DNA of 64,000 nucleotides from a bacterium. GTDB lineage: Bacteria > Bdellovibrionota_G > JALEGL01. Where the stretch lies: assembly GCA_022763185.1 (NCBI GenBank), contig JALEGL010000012.1:1-64000 (forward strand), written 5' to 3'. The notes beneath the pieces are model-generated. The model saw only the letters and a list, made by a program, of their open reading frames with translations, was not told the origin of the DNA and searched no databases. The position numbers and the translations under genes are program-made. Positions 33,082-42,119 of the stretch are shown here, one piece after another; position 1 is the stretch's first letter, and every line of letters begins with the position of its first letter.

Positions 33082-33621
33082 ATGAAAAAAAAATTAAGCG
33101 TAATTGTTTTGGCAATTTTAGTATCAGCTTGTGATAATAACCAGCCTGTTCAAGAAGGGCACAAACATGAAAAAAAAATGTCTAATAAAAATATAGAACA
33201 AAAAAAAGTTAATTCAGAAAATATTCCTGAAGAGCTGAATGGCCTTTTAAAAATAAATGAAGACTTACATGCAGCATACTTTAACTATGATCAAGATGCG
33301 ATAAAAAAACATATTGTTTCTATTACATCATACGTTAAAGAAATAAAAAATAGTGAACTTCAAAAAAAACTTTCAGTAGCCACTCAAAGCTTTGAAGGTT
33401 TGAGTGAAGAAAGTTCAAGGGAAATATTTAACGAAAAGTATCATCTTTTTAATATTCAATTGATAGAAGTTTTAGATCAATATCGTCCAAGTGAAACATA
33501 TAGCAGATATCACTGTCCAATGGTGAAGAAGGATTGGATACAAAACACAGTTAAAGACAACAATAAAACCAAAAACCCATATGCACCAGAAATGAAAAGC
33601 TGTGGAGTAAGAAAGTCTTAA
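33082..33621 (+). CDS. DUF3347-like copper-associated lipoprotein
   Basis: The 179-residue product has a lipobox (LAILVSACDNN), so it is a lipoprotein. A His-containing linker precedes a helical DUF3347-like domain, and the ending RYHCPMVKKDW then NPYAPEMKSCG is the usual Cys/His/Met cluster of that family. It likely binds copper in the periplasm beside CusB. It begins one base after the haem protein stop and ends the cus transcript. Confidence 0.75.
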   Translation: MKKKLSVIVLAILVSACDNNQPVQEGHKHEKKMSNKNIEQKKVNSENIPEELNGLLKINEDLHAAYFNYDQDAIKKHIVSITSYVKEIKNSELQKKLSVATQSFEGLSEESSREIFNEKYHLFNIQLIEVLDQYRPSETYSRYHCPMVKKDWIQNTVKDNNKTKNPYAPEMKSCGVRKS

Positions 33622-33674
33622 AATTTAAGATGGAGAGTATATTTTTTAAAAAATAGATTGAATATAACTTAGGT

Positions 33675-33726
33675 TAGTTCGGCTAGATATTTGATTATAT
33701 TATTTAATACCCATCTAGCTGAACTA
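33675..33726. repeat. 14-bp inverted repeat after the cus genes
   Basis: TAGTTCGGCTAGAT (33675-33688) and ATCTAGCTGAACTA (33713-33726) pair over 14 positions with one G-T pair around a 24-base AT-rich loop. There is no immediate T-tract. It stands 54 bases after the stop of the last cus gene and could end or stabilise that mRNA, or be an operator for 33818. Confidence 0.6.
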
Positions 33727-33817
33727 TCAATTAATAGAACTGTAGTCTTTTTAAAAAAGCTAGAGAGATAAAATGTTAAGATATTTTAAACCTAAAAACT
33801 ATTAAAAGGAGAAGAAA

Positions 33818-34330
33818 ATGAATTCTTATACACGATTTTTTAGCATGATTTTTACATCTACATTGGTCATGTTAGTACTTATGTATTTAAATACATATTC
33901 AATAGATCATGTGTTCTTTAGCGAAACCCGATTATACATGACCATCTATATGGGAGCTGCAATGGCAATTATTATGCTTTTATTTATGCTTCATATGTAC
34001 GAAAATAAAAGCAAGAATATTACTATTTTACTGGTTTCGTTTACGTTTTTTATCGCTGGATTTTTTTTGGTTCGCTCCCAAGCAACGATTGAAGATAAGT
34101 CATGGATGAAAGCAATGATTCCTCACCATTCAATTGCTGTACTAACCAGTGAACGTGCTGGTATTGAAGACCTTAGAGTGAAAAAATTAGCAAATCAAAT
34201 TATAGAAGCACAGCGTAGAGAAATCAAAGAGATGAAGTGGTTAATTCAGGATATAAAGAAAAATGGTATTGCAAAAAATCAAGTAGAGGCAAACAACAGG
34301 CCCATTCCACAATTTAAAGGAGATTTATAA
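33818..34330 (+). CDS. DUF305-type membrane protein
   Basis: The 170-residue protein has three hydrophobic helices, then the DUF305 signature: SWMKAMIPHHSIAVLTSERA and a helical tail (QIIEAQRREIKEMKWLIQDI). Such proteins (ferritin-like fold) are often found with copper resistance genes. AAAGGAG precedes the ATG. The stop overlaps the glutaredoxin-fusion start by one base (TAATG). Confidence 0.82.
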   Translation: MNSYTRFFSMIFTSTLVMLVLMYLNTYSIDHVFFSETRLYMTIYMGAAMAIIMLLFMLHMYENKSKNITILLVSFTFFIAGFFLVRSQATIEDKSWMKAMIPHHSIAVLTSERAGIEDLRVKKLANQIIEAQRREIKEMKWLIQDIKKNGIAKNQVEANNRPIPQFKGDL

Positions 34331-35076
34331 TGGAAAAAACTGCACAGCTTTACCGTATGGTGATGGAAAAACATATTTGTCCATTTGGCATAAAAGCTAA
34401 ATATTTGCTTGAGAAAAATGGATATACGGTTGAGGATCATCACTTAAAAACTCGAGAGGAAACAGATCGATTTAAAGATAAACATAGTGTTGAGACAACA
34501 CCACAAGCTTTTATAAATGGTGAGAGGATTGGTGGCTATACAGACCTTCTAAAATATTTTGGCAAAGCTAAAAATGAAACTGCTAATAAAAAAACCTATA
34601 AGCCTATTATCGCTGTATTTTCTGTTACATCTCTTTTAGCAATTTCTTTGGTATATTTCAGCTCAGGTAAGTTTCAGCTAGTACGATCTTTGGAGTTATT
34701 TATTGCTTTGAGCATGTGTGTGCTGGCAATTTTAAAATTAAGAGATCTGGAGTCTTTTACAAATCAATTTCTTGGCTATGACTTGTTGGCTAAGCGGTGG
34801 GTTCCTTATGCATATATTTATCCTTTTGCTGAAGCTGGATCAGGTATTTTAATGGCTGGAAAACAATTAACATTTATTTCAGCCCCAGTAGCAATGTTTA
34901 TAGGTTTGATTGGAGGCATATCAGTTTTTTATGCCGTTTATATTCAAAAACGAGATTTGAAATGCGCTTGTGTGGGAGGAAATAGCAATGTACCTTTAGG
35001 GTTCATTTCTCTAACTGAGAATATTATGATGGTGAGTATGGCAATATGGATGATCATTAATGTAAAAGTCAGTTAA
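34330..35076 (+). CDS. Glutaredoxin-MauE membrane redox fusion
   Basis: The 248-residue product joins an N-terminal glutaredoxin domain (residues 5-80; MEKHICPFGIKAKYLLEKNG and VETTPQAFINGERIGGY) to a MauE/DoxX-like four-helix membrane domain with a late CACVGGNSNVPLGF pair of cysteines. The active site is monothiol CPFG rather than CPYC. It probably moves electrons to or from periplasmic thiols, perhaps of copper proteins. The overlap with the DUF305 gene indicates a shared transcript. Confidence 0.85.
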   Translation: MEKTAQLYRMVMEKHICPFGIKAKYLLEKNGYTVEDHHLKTREETDRFKDKHSVETTPQAFINGERIGGYTDLLKYFGKAKNETANKKTYKPIIAVFSVTSLLAISLVYFSSGKFQLVRSLELFIALSMCVLAILKLRDLESFTNQFLGYDLLAKRWVPYAYIYPFAEAGSGILMAGKQLTFISAPVAMFIGLIGGISVFYAVYIQKRDLKCACVGGNSNVPLGFISLTENIMMVSMAIWMIINVKVS

Positions 35077-35106
35077 AATATTTAGAACAAAAAAATAAGG
35101 AACTTA

Positions 35107-35256
35107 ATGATGAAATACAAATACTCAAGAAGACAATTTATTTCAGATTTTGCAATAAAAGGAACCTTCGTAGCTGCTATGTCATGGGGATTTAATCTTC
35201 TTTTGTGGGCGAAATCAAGCTTAGAAAAAGAAATTCATAAAAAAAGCATGACCTGA
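35107..35256 (+). CDS. Mini-ORF with Tat-type signal, possibly truncated
   Basis: A 49-residue frame starts at ATGATG with AAGGAA upstream. It begins MMKYKYSRRQFISDFAIKGT: a twin-arginine SRRQFI motif followed by a hydrophobic stretch (FVAAMSWGFNLLLWA) but no mature domain. It stops at TGA. It may be the remnant of a larger Tat-exported protein cut off by mutation, or a genuine small membrane protein. It sits 30 bases after the glutaredoxin fusion. Confidence 0.5.
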   Translation: MMKYKYSRRQFISDFAIKGTFVAAMSWGFNLLLWAKSSLEKEIHKKSMT

Positions 35257-35308
35257 AAATTGTTAAAACGAAAATATCTATTGGGAACAAGGCTGGAAAA
35301 GCAACCAA

Positions 35309-36181
35309 ATGAAAAATAGTGTCAAATATACTTCACTGTTGTTAGCACTTGCAGTTATAGTCTTTTTCTATAGCGCACCTAAAATTAGAAATTTTGTTCA
35401 CAATAAAAATGCCTATAGACCACTGTTCAAAACTTCCTCAGGAAACGGGAAAAAAGTTCTGTTTTTACATGGACTATCTGGAACTCACGCCTATTGGGTG
35501 CCGCTCAAAAATTCTTTGGATAAAAGTAGGTACCACACCGTAGCGCTAGATTTACTAGGTTTTGGACAGTCTCCATGGCCAGATGTTGAATATTCGATGG
35601 ATGATCATATTAATGCGATTCTTTCTTCCCTTGATCCAGGAGAATTTACTATCGTCGCACATTCTTTAGGTACGTTAATCGCACTTGAGCTTAAGCATAG
35701 ATATCCTGAACGATTTAAAAAGTTAGTTTTGCTAGCACCTCTCGAAATAAAAGATAGAGATGTTTTAAAGAAGATTCTGAAAAAGCGAAATATGATTGAA
35801 TCTGTTATGGCGTTAGATAGATTTTGGGCACCTTTAGTCTGTCATATACATGAAGCGCTAGGGCCACTTTCTTTTTATATGCTTAGACCTTTCATTCCAA
35901 AATATCTTCCCGATAATATTGTAGAAGGTGCTAGACTTCATCGTTGGGAATCTTATAATGGGTCATTGGAGAATATTGTTTTAAATAAACAGAGCAGCAA
36001 CTATTTAAATAATGATTTTGAAGGTATTGATATTTATATGGGAGTATCAGATCCCTATAGTAAACCCCTTACTTCTACTTTAGATCAGACTAGTTATAGA
36101 CTTTTAATCGGAGGGCATAATTTTATCTGGGAAAATTCAGATAATGTAAAATTTATTTTAAGCCATAGTTTTGGAAGATAG
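35309..36181 (+). CDS. Alpha/beta hydrolase, membrane-anchored
   Basis: The 290-residue protein has an N-terminal hydrophobic segment (LLLALAVIVFFYSAPKI) and an alpha/beta hydrolase body with oxyanion-side KVLFLHGLSGTHAYW, the nucleophile elbow IVAHSLGTLIALEL (G/A-x-S-x-G type, HSLG) and a late GGHNFIWEN with the likely catalytic His. It could be an esterase or lipase; the substrate is unknown. It probably closes the metal region. Confidence 0.82.
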   Translation: MKNSVKYTSLLLALAVIVFFYSAPKIRNFVHNKNAYRPLFKTSSGNGKKVLFLHGLSGTHAYWVPLKNSLDKSRYHTVALDLLGFGQSPWPDVEYSMDDHINAILSSLDPGEFTIVAHSLGTLIALELKHRYPERFKKLVLLAPLEIKDRDVLKKILKKRNMIESVMALDRFWAPLVCHIHEALGPLSFYMLRPFIPKYLPDNIVEGARLHRWESYNGSLENIVLNKQSSNYLNNDFEGIDIYMGVSDPYSKPLTSTLDQTSYRLLIGGHNFIWENSDNVKFILSHSFGR

Positions 36182-36617
36182 TTATTTATAAATAAAGCTA
36201 ACGATAGTTGGGAATTGTAATTACAATTACGTTAAAATATCTTGTCTTGATATAGCCATATTTTAGCGATGATTCTACATTCATTTCCAACTGTTTGCAT
36301 TAGACTAAGGGAAAGAAATGGGAAAGAAGAATCATGACAAGAGATGATTTGCGATGTAATACGATGTTATCAAAGTGTGATTAAGTTATTGTTATTGTTG
36401 AATTTAGCAATGATTTTAATATCTTAGAAAAAGGGCAATTTCGCCCAGTCGTTCCGACCATTTCTGGATTTAAATTATTGAAATCATTGAATGAAACTAG
36501 AGTTCTTCAACAGCTGTCCCGACCATTTTTATTTAGGAATAATAAAAGTTAAGTTGTGTTTGTTTGTATTGAAAGATTATTGAAAGAAAAGCGAAAGAAT
36601 AGTATGCTAAATATTCA
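36182..36617. other. Gene-poor spacer with palindrome and short repeats
   Basis: 436 bases with no supported gene. It holds a perfect 16-bp palindrome (AATTGTAATTACAATT, starting near 36215) and two copies of CCGACCATTT (about 36454 and 36519). An open but startless frame of about 45 codons (36410-36552, reading FRPVVPTISGFKLLKS) may be a gene remnant. Confidence 0.4.
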
Positions 36618-37661
36618 ATGAAGCTATTGTTTGATTATACCCCATCAATCATTAAATTATTACAAGAAATATCAAAGCTTGAAGGTGAACTTCAAGCAAC
36701 CAAGTATACAATTAATGAGAAAGAATTGTTTGCATCAAAAGCATCCATTGAAGCTGTTCATTATTCAACAAAGATAGAGGGTAATGCTCTAACCCTAGAG
36801 CAGGTGACGTTAGCATTGAGTGATAAGTCTAGTTTGAAAATAAAAAATCAAAGAGATTTAAAAGAAGTCCTTAATTATGCCAAAGCTAGAAATAAAATTA
36901 TACATGAGTTTGCAAAAGAAAAAACAATAACAGTTAAGCAGGTTTTAAACTTACATCAAACTTTACTTAATGGCATTGTGAGTGGAAAGTTGAAAGGTCA
37001 TTTTAGAGAAGCACAAAACATCATTCAAGATACAAAATCTAAGTCTATAGTTTATATGCCACCTCAGTGGGAAGAAGTAGAAAGATTAATGCATGACTTG
37101 ATTGTATGGACAAATCAAAGTTTATTTGCTGATACGAGTCCTCTTATTGTATCGGCATTGTTGCACTTTCAATTTGTGACAATACACCCATTTATGGATG
37201 GCAATGGTCGTTTGTCTAGACTGTTGTCAAACTATGTTTTATATGCAAATGGCTATACAGTTTTAAATTACAGTGCGTTAGAAAAACAACATGAAAGCGA
37301 TAGGGCACTCTATTATCAAATGTTGAGAAAGCATCAAGCACAGACCTATTATGATATAAACCCAGATCAGAAGTTAAATGAATGGATAGAATACTGGCTG
37401 AGGTGTTTAAAGAGCGCGTATGTTGAAGCAAAAGAACGTTTGGGTAATGTATCAATAGATGATCAAACTTTACCTGAACGGTTAAAATCCGCTTTAAGTT
37501 TTTTTAGGAAGCACAAAAAACTCAAAGCATCTGATTACGCAGCCATCATGGGGCTAGGCAGAACTCAAGCAGTAGATGATTTAAAGCAGTTGGTAAATTT
37601 GGGATATATTAAAAGAGTGGGTGGAGGTCGTTCTACAGTATATGAAATTATTGAAAAATAA
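36618..37661 (+). CDS. fic: Fic-domain protein (putative AMPylase)
   Basis: The 347-residue protein shows an N-terminal inhibitory helix (SIEAVHYSTKIEGNALT; S/T-x3-E-G/N type), the Fic core HPFMDGNGRLSRLLSN with all catalytic residues (HPFxDGNGR), and a C-terminal winged-helix region (LKASDYAAIMGLGRTQAVDD). Fic enzymes move AMP onto Ser, Thr or Tyr of target proteins; the inhibitory helix in cis makes this a class II type, normally held inactive. It stands alone between spacers, so it was probably gained separately. Confidence 0.92.
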   Translation: MKLLFDYTPSIIKLLQEISKLEGELQATKYTINEKELFASKASIEAVHYSTKIEGNALTLEQVTLALSDKSSLKIKNQRDLKEVLNYAKARNKIIHEFAKEKTITVKQVLNLHQTLLNGIVSGKLKGHFREAQNIIQDTKSKSIVYMPPQWEEVERLMHDLIVWTNQSLFADTSPLIVSALLHFQFVTIHPFMDGNGRLSRLLSNYVLYANGYTVLNYSALEKQHESDRALYYQMLRKHQAQTYYDINPDQKLNEWIEYWLRCLKSAYVEAKERLGNVSIDDQTLPERLKSALSFFRKHKKLKASDYAAIMGLGRTQAVDDLKQLVNLGYIKRVGGGRSTVYEIIEK

Positions 37662-37816
37662 TGTGGGCAAAGAAAAAGGATGATGTTTGAGCAGTTTGTT
37701 AATTCAAATAAGTTGGTAGTTAAAAAATATCAAAAGTAATTTCTAATTTTTTCATATTTAGTTTTATGGTAAATTTATAAAAGGCTTATGAAAAATACAG
37801 AGTGGGTCGTTAAAAA

Positions 37817-38005
37817 GTGGATAAAAAAGATATTGTTGAGCAAATTAAAAAGGTTGAATGCCTAGAGGATATACGTATTGTATTTGCCTGTGAATCAGGA
37901 AGCAGAGCCTGAGGATTTCCATCGCCTGATAGTGATTATGATGTCTGTTTTTTATACGTTCGCCATCAAAATTGGTACCTGTCCATACAAAATACGGTTG
38001 AGTAA
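37817..38005 (+). pseudogene. Remnant of YcgL/COG3541-type nucleotidyltransferase
   Basis: Reading from a GTG at 37817, the frame gives RIVFACESGSRA, then a TGA where the family has Trp, then GFPSPDSDYDVCFLYVRHQN and WYLSI, before TAA at 38003-38005. This matches the start of the predicted nucleotidyltransferases that carry ESGSRAWGFPSPDSDYDV. The full family is about 250 residues; only the first ~60 codons remain, with an in-frame stop. The rest of 37662-38189 shows no other gene. Confidence 0.8.
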
Positions 38006-38189
38006 TATGGAATTGATTTATAAATCACATAAACTGTTTTAAGATATATTATCTTACAATAAAATTAATATTTGAACTTTCTGTGTAGCGATAACAGTTG
38101 ATTGTTTGATGAGCCTGCCATGTATTTACATTGCCTTGAACAAACATAATTTGCGTTAGAAACACATGGCATATTCAATGGTTTTTTAT

Positions 38190-40082
38190 TTACCTTGACA
38201 CAACCCATCGCTCGCCACTTGTCCAATCGATAGCAATAAGAGCATTTGATATTGCATCAACCGCCAATGATTGATTCCTAGATGCGTCATATATAATGTT
38301 TTTTAGTTCATGGAAGGTTGGTTTATTACCAGTGCTGTTATCAGCAAGGATGGTACGGTTGCCTGTCGTTAAGTCCACTGAAAGAATTGCATCTATACTG
38401 CTTTCATCTGTGATAAGTACTCGATTACCTTCAGAGTCATAACTTGAGCTTGTAGGAGCCACCATTCCTTGCCCACTACCTGTACTGTCATCTGAAACAA
38501 TAGTGCGGTCACCGGTAATTAAGTCCACTGAAAGTAAAGCATCAAGCCCTCTATCAACAACCAAAGCAGCACTGCTTGATGTGTCATAAGTGATGCTTAC
38601 TGGTTGACTGAAGTCTGGGCCACTGCCGTTCGCATCATTTGAAATGACGGTACGATCCCCTGTAGTTAGGTCAACAGCAAGCAAAGTATCTATGTTACTG
38701 TCAATAACCAGCACTCGATTGTTTGTAGTATCAATAAAAAGATCTTGCGCAGCACTGAAATTAGGACCATTTCCAATGGAACTGTTTGAAATAATGGTAC
38801 GGTCTCCAGTAGACAAGTTTATAGAAATCAATGCGTCTATACCTGCATCGGTAATTAAAGCTCTATTGGCAGATTCGTCATAGACAATGCCAATAGGCCA
38901 ATTTAAATTAGGGCCAGTGCCATTAGCGTCATCAGAAACAATGCTTCGATTGCCCGTGATTAAATCTATTTCTATTAATGCATCTAAAGTTTCATCGTTA
39001 ACGAATACTCGATTTTCTGAGGCGTCATAAGCCATGCCTCTTGGGAAGGTCATACTGGGTCCATTTCCTGTTGTGTCATTTGAAACAATGGTACGGTTGC
39101 CATTATTTAAGTCGACTGAAAAGATGACATCTAAGACACTGTCAACGATCAAAATTTGATTTGTAGAGTTATCGAACGACATGGATGTTGGTCTATTGAA
39201 AGTTGGCCCACTGCCGTTTGAATCATTAGATACAATAATGCGATTTCCTGTTGTCATAGAAACTGCAAACAAAGCATCCATACTTCTGTCTAGAATAAAT
39301 GCGATATTAATAGAATCATCATAGACAATACTGGTTGGCCAACTGAAATCTGTTCCATTTCCTGTATTGCTATCAGAAATTATGGTTCGATTACCCGAAG
39401 TCAAATCAATGGATAATAATGCATCCAAGTCATTATCAACAACTAGAACGCGATTGTTATTTGTGTCATGAAACATTGCAACCGGATCCGCTAAACTGGG
39501 GCCAGTGCCATTTGAATCATTTGAAATAATAGAGCGATTGCCAGTAGTTAGATTCACTTCAAAAACTGAGCCTAAAATATCATCAAGAATTAAAACGCGA
39601 CTTGAAGAGTTGTCGTAGGCAATATCGGTTGGGCCTTCTAAATTTGGCCCACTGCCAGTGTTATCATCTGAAATGATTGTACGATCACCTGTGTTTAAGT
39701 TTATGGAAAACAAAGCATCCAGCTGCCTATCTGTAACTAATGCAAGATTAGAAGCGTTATCATAGGCAATTGCTGTTGGGTTCTCTATGTTTGTACCGTT
39801 TCCTGTAATGTCATCAGAAATGATTTGCTTTGCATCTGTAGTTCTGTCAACTGAAATTAGTGCATCCAATATTTCATCTATCATTAGGATACGGTTGTTT
39901 GAGCTATCAAAAATCATATCTGAGATATTCACAATATAAAGCGGTTCACTTCTTTGGTTCCACTGTGTTGCAGTATCAGGAGGATTAATGGGCTTATCAG
40001 AATCTGAATTTGATCCACAGCCAGAACAAATAAGAATAAATATAATGCTAACAATTAATTCTATGAACGTATATTTCTTCAT
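38190..40082 (-). CDS. Twelve-repeat beta-propeller-like lipoprotein
   Basis: The 630-residue protein begins with a hydrophobic signal and a Cys (LICSGCGSNSD), so it is probably a lipoprotein. It then repeats, twelve times, a unit of about 47 residues ending in LDALLSVDLTTGNRTIIS followed by a D-x-x-G-x-GP turn. The plan resembles NHL or SMP-30-type propellers on the cell surface. Twelve units would make two six-bladed rings. Units near the ends are more diverged. No enzymatic site is seen; sugar, metal or protein binding is possible. The flanking non-coding regions show no clear terminator. Confidence 0.75.
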   Translation of the reverse strand: MKKYTFIELIVSIIFILICSGCGSNSDSDKPINPPDTATQWNQRSEPLYIVNISDMIFDSSNNRILMIDEILDALISVDRTTDAKQIISDDITGNGTNIENPTAIAYDNASNLALVTDRQLDALFSINLNTGDRTIISDDNTGSGPNLEGPTDIAYDNSSSRVLILDDILGSVFEVNLTTGNRSIISNDSNGTGPSLADPVAMFHDTNNNRVLVVDNDLDALLSIDLTSGNRTIISDSNTGNGTDFSWPTSIVYDDSINIAFILDRSMDALFAVSMTTGNRIIVSNDSNGSGPTFNRPTSMSFDNSTNQILIVDSVLDVIFSVDLNNGNRTIVSNDTTGNGPSMTFPRGMAYDASENRVFVNDETLDALIEIDLITGNRSIVSDDANGTGPNLNWPIGIVYDESANRALITDAGIDALISINLSTGDRTIISNSSIGNGPNFSAAQDLFIDTTNNRVLVIDSNIDTLLAVDLTTGDRTVISNDANGSGPDFSQPVSITYDTSSSAALVVDRGLDALLSVDLITGDRTIVSDDSTGSGQGMVAPTSSSYDSEGNRVLITDESSIDAILSVDLTTGNRTILADNSTGNKPTFHELKNIIYDASRNQSLAVDAISNALIAIDWTSGERWVVSR

Positions 40083-40305
40083 TTTATTTTCCTCATTGGT
40101 CCAAAGCTTTTAAAATTTATGTAATATCTAAAATAATCATAATATAATACTTATGCAAATGCTAAGTTTATACATTATTAAAAATACATAACATTAAAAG
40201 TAAAAAAAGAGTGTATTAATGAAAAAATTTACTTATTATGAACAGATCGACATAGTTTTTGAGTGAAATTTAGAGTTGGACCTATTTGTTTAAGTAAGTT
40301 TTTTA

Positions 40306-41226
40306 TCAATTTATTTTTGATTTATTGATTAGCTGTATGGGTAAAGGTTTTGAGGCATCTAGGTGTATGTCTCTTTGTGGGAAAGCAATGGTAATATTGC
40401 TTTTTATAAAGAGTTGATTGATTTCAAACCTTAGTCCGCTTTCTATTTGTCTTCTTTGTAATAAAGTATCCACTTCTACCCAAAAAATGACATCAAATAA
40501 CAAAGCGTTATCACCAAAAGACTCAAACAGCACCGTGGGAGCAGGTTTTTTTAAAATTTGAGAGCTTTGTTCACATGCCTGGTAGAGTTGTTTAAAAACG
40601 GTTTCAAGATCACTGCCGTAAGCAACACCTACCAATACAGAGGTTCTGACCTTTCTATCTCTGAAATTCCAGTTTAATACTTTCTTTTCAAGTAACCAAC
40701 TGTTGGGAACAATGACATGGGTGTTATCTGGCTTGAGTAGCCTTGTGCTGCGCGGGCCGATATGCTCTACCAGGCCTAAATTTTGATCAATATCTACAAA
40801 ATCACCGACTTTAATGGGGCGTTCAAAAAGAACAATCAGACCACTGATAAAATTATTGATGATATTTTGACTTCCAAAACCAATTCCCAAAGCAATAGCA
40901 CCGCCAAGAAACGTAAATATTGTTAAGGGAATGTTGGCAAAATGCAGTGCTAATAACGAAAATAAAACAATAAAAATATAGTTGGTTACTACCCTTACCG
41001 TTGCAGATGTTGCAATATCCAGTTTAAACTTTTTAAAAAAGTGACGTTCTAAAAACTTGCTGATCAGTTTGGATAAAATGAGACCTGAGATGAGAACTAA
41101 AACAGCAATGATAATATTGTTGATTGCAATGGTTCTTCCAGAAAAAGTTACTAAAGGAAAATTCCAGATAGCTGTAAACTTTTCTAAATATTGCGATTGG
41201 AAAGTAGGGTTGACCATAAAGTGCAT
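40306..41226 (-). CDS. MscS-type mechanosensitive channel
   Basis: The 306-residue protein has three N-terminal helices and an MscS core: pore helix region IALGIGFGSQNIINNFISGL, then IVLFERPIKVGDFVDIDQNL and the beta domain with HIGPRSTRLLKPDNTHVIVP. It opens under membrane tension and releases solutes during osmotic downshock. It is divergent from a second MscS-like gene at 41310, with 83 bases between. Confidence 0.92.
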   Translation of the reverse strand: MHFMVNPTFQSQYLEKFTAIWNFPLVTFSGRTIAINNIIIAVLVLISGLILSKLISKFLERHFFKKFKLDIATSATVRVVTNYIFIVLFSLLALHFANIPLTIFTFLGGAIALGIGFGSQNIINNFISGLIVLFERPIKVGDFVDIDQNLGLVEHIGPRSTRLLKPDNTHVIVPNSWLLEKKVLNWNFRDRKVRTSVLVGVAYGSDLETVFKQLYQACEQSSQILKKPAPTVLFESFGDNALLFDVIFWVEVDTLLQRRQIESGLRFEINQLFIKSNITIAFPQRDIHLDASKPLPIQLINKSKIN

Positions 41227-41309
41227 TGTTTTTACTTCTATGCAAAATCAATACTTTGGTAAAGAAAATATAGTGAGATTTGTCTATAAAAATGGTTTAT
41301 AAAGGCAAT

Positions 41310-42119
41310 ATGTTTGAAAACTTCAATGATGATTACTCTTTAAAGTTGCTATTGACCGCGGGTATTTTTATTGTAACGGTCTTTTTAAGATTCATGGGTA
41401 AAAAGGTAATCAATACCTGGAACATTCCCAGTTTTGAGATGCAGTTAAAGTATAGAAACACCTTAAAAAGAGTTTTGTCTGTGGTCTTGTTGTTTGCAGT
41501 TTTTATGATTTGGGGAGCCTCGATTAAAGGATTTGCGGTTTCTATAGCGGCATTTGCAGCGGCCCTTGTATTAGCTACCAAAGAGCTATTGCTGTGTGTA
41601 TTAGGAAGTATTGTTAAGTCATCGAATCAAGCTTTTACCTTTGGTGATAGAATTCAAATTGGTCCAGTTAGAGGGATTGTTATTCGTCAGAGTCTTTTAG
41701 GAACAACATTAATGGAAATTGGCCCTGGAGAAACCGTTCATCATCTTTCAGGAAAGAAAGTTTTTATTCCTAACAGCCAGCTACTGGTGCAAGTGATTAA
41801 AAATGAAAGTCTGGGCAGTCAATATATCTTTCATTCATTTCAAATTGTTCTTAAATTAGATGAAAAATGGAAAATACATGAAGAAAACTTGTTAAAAGTA
41901 TGTTTCAATGAATATCAAGTCTTTGAAGCCAAAGCTAAAAAGGCCATATCAGCATTGGCTCAAGAAAAAGGTATTTACAAACCGTCTACAGAGCCAAAAA
42001 TAGCCATTGATCTTTCTGAGGCAGAAAAAATTAAATTTACCGTTAGAATCGCCTGCCCTGAGGGTGAAGCTAATTTTATAGAACAAAAAATAACCCGCGC
42101 ATTTTTAGAGTCTATATGA
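41310..42119 (+). CDS. MscS-like channel protein heading rimK operon
   Basis: The 269-residue protein has two or three helices and a looser MscS core: AAFAAALVLATKELLLCVLG, then AFTFGDRIQIGPVRGIVIRQ and KVFIPNSQLLVQV. The frame is open further upstream (TTG, ATG), but AAAGG with correct spacing before the ATG at 41310 favours this start. It overlaps the zinc-protease gene by four bases (ATGA), so it is co-expressed with rimK. Confidence 0.85.
   Translation: MFENFNDDYSLKLLLTAGIFIVTVFLRFMGKKVINTWNIPSFEMQLKYRNTLKRVLSVVLLFAVFMIWGASIKGFAVSIAAFAAALVLATKELLLCVLGSIVKSSNQAFTFGDRIQIGPVRGIVIRQSLLGTTLMEIGPGETVHHLSGKKVFIPNSQLLVQVIKNESLGSQYIFHSFQIVLKLDEKWKIHEENLLKVCFNEYQVFEAKAKKAISALAQEKGIYKPSTEPKIAIDLSEAEKIKFTVRIACPEGEANFIEQKITRAFLESI

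Noticed and set aside
37817-38005. TGA read as Trp (stop-codon recoding)
   Set aside because: Many genes here use TGA as normal stop, and the frame also ends early, so decay is simpler.
38190-40082. Regular repeats considered as a CRISPR array
   Set aside because: Repeats are coding, about 141 bases long and diverged at synonymous sites; no spacers.
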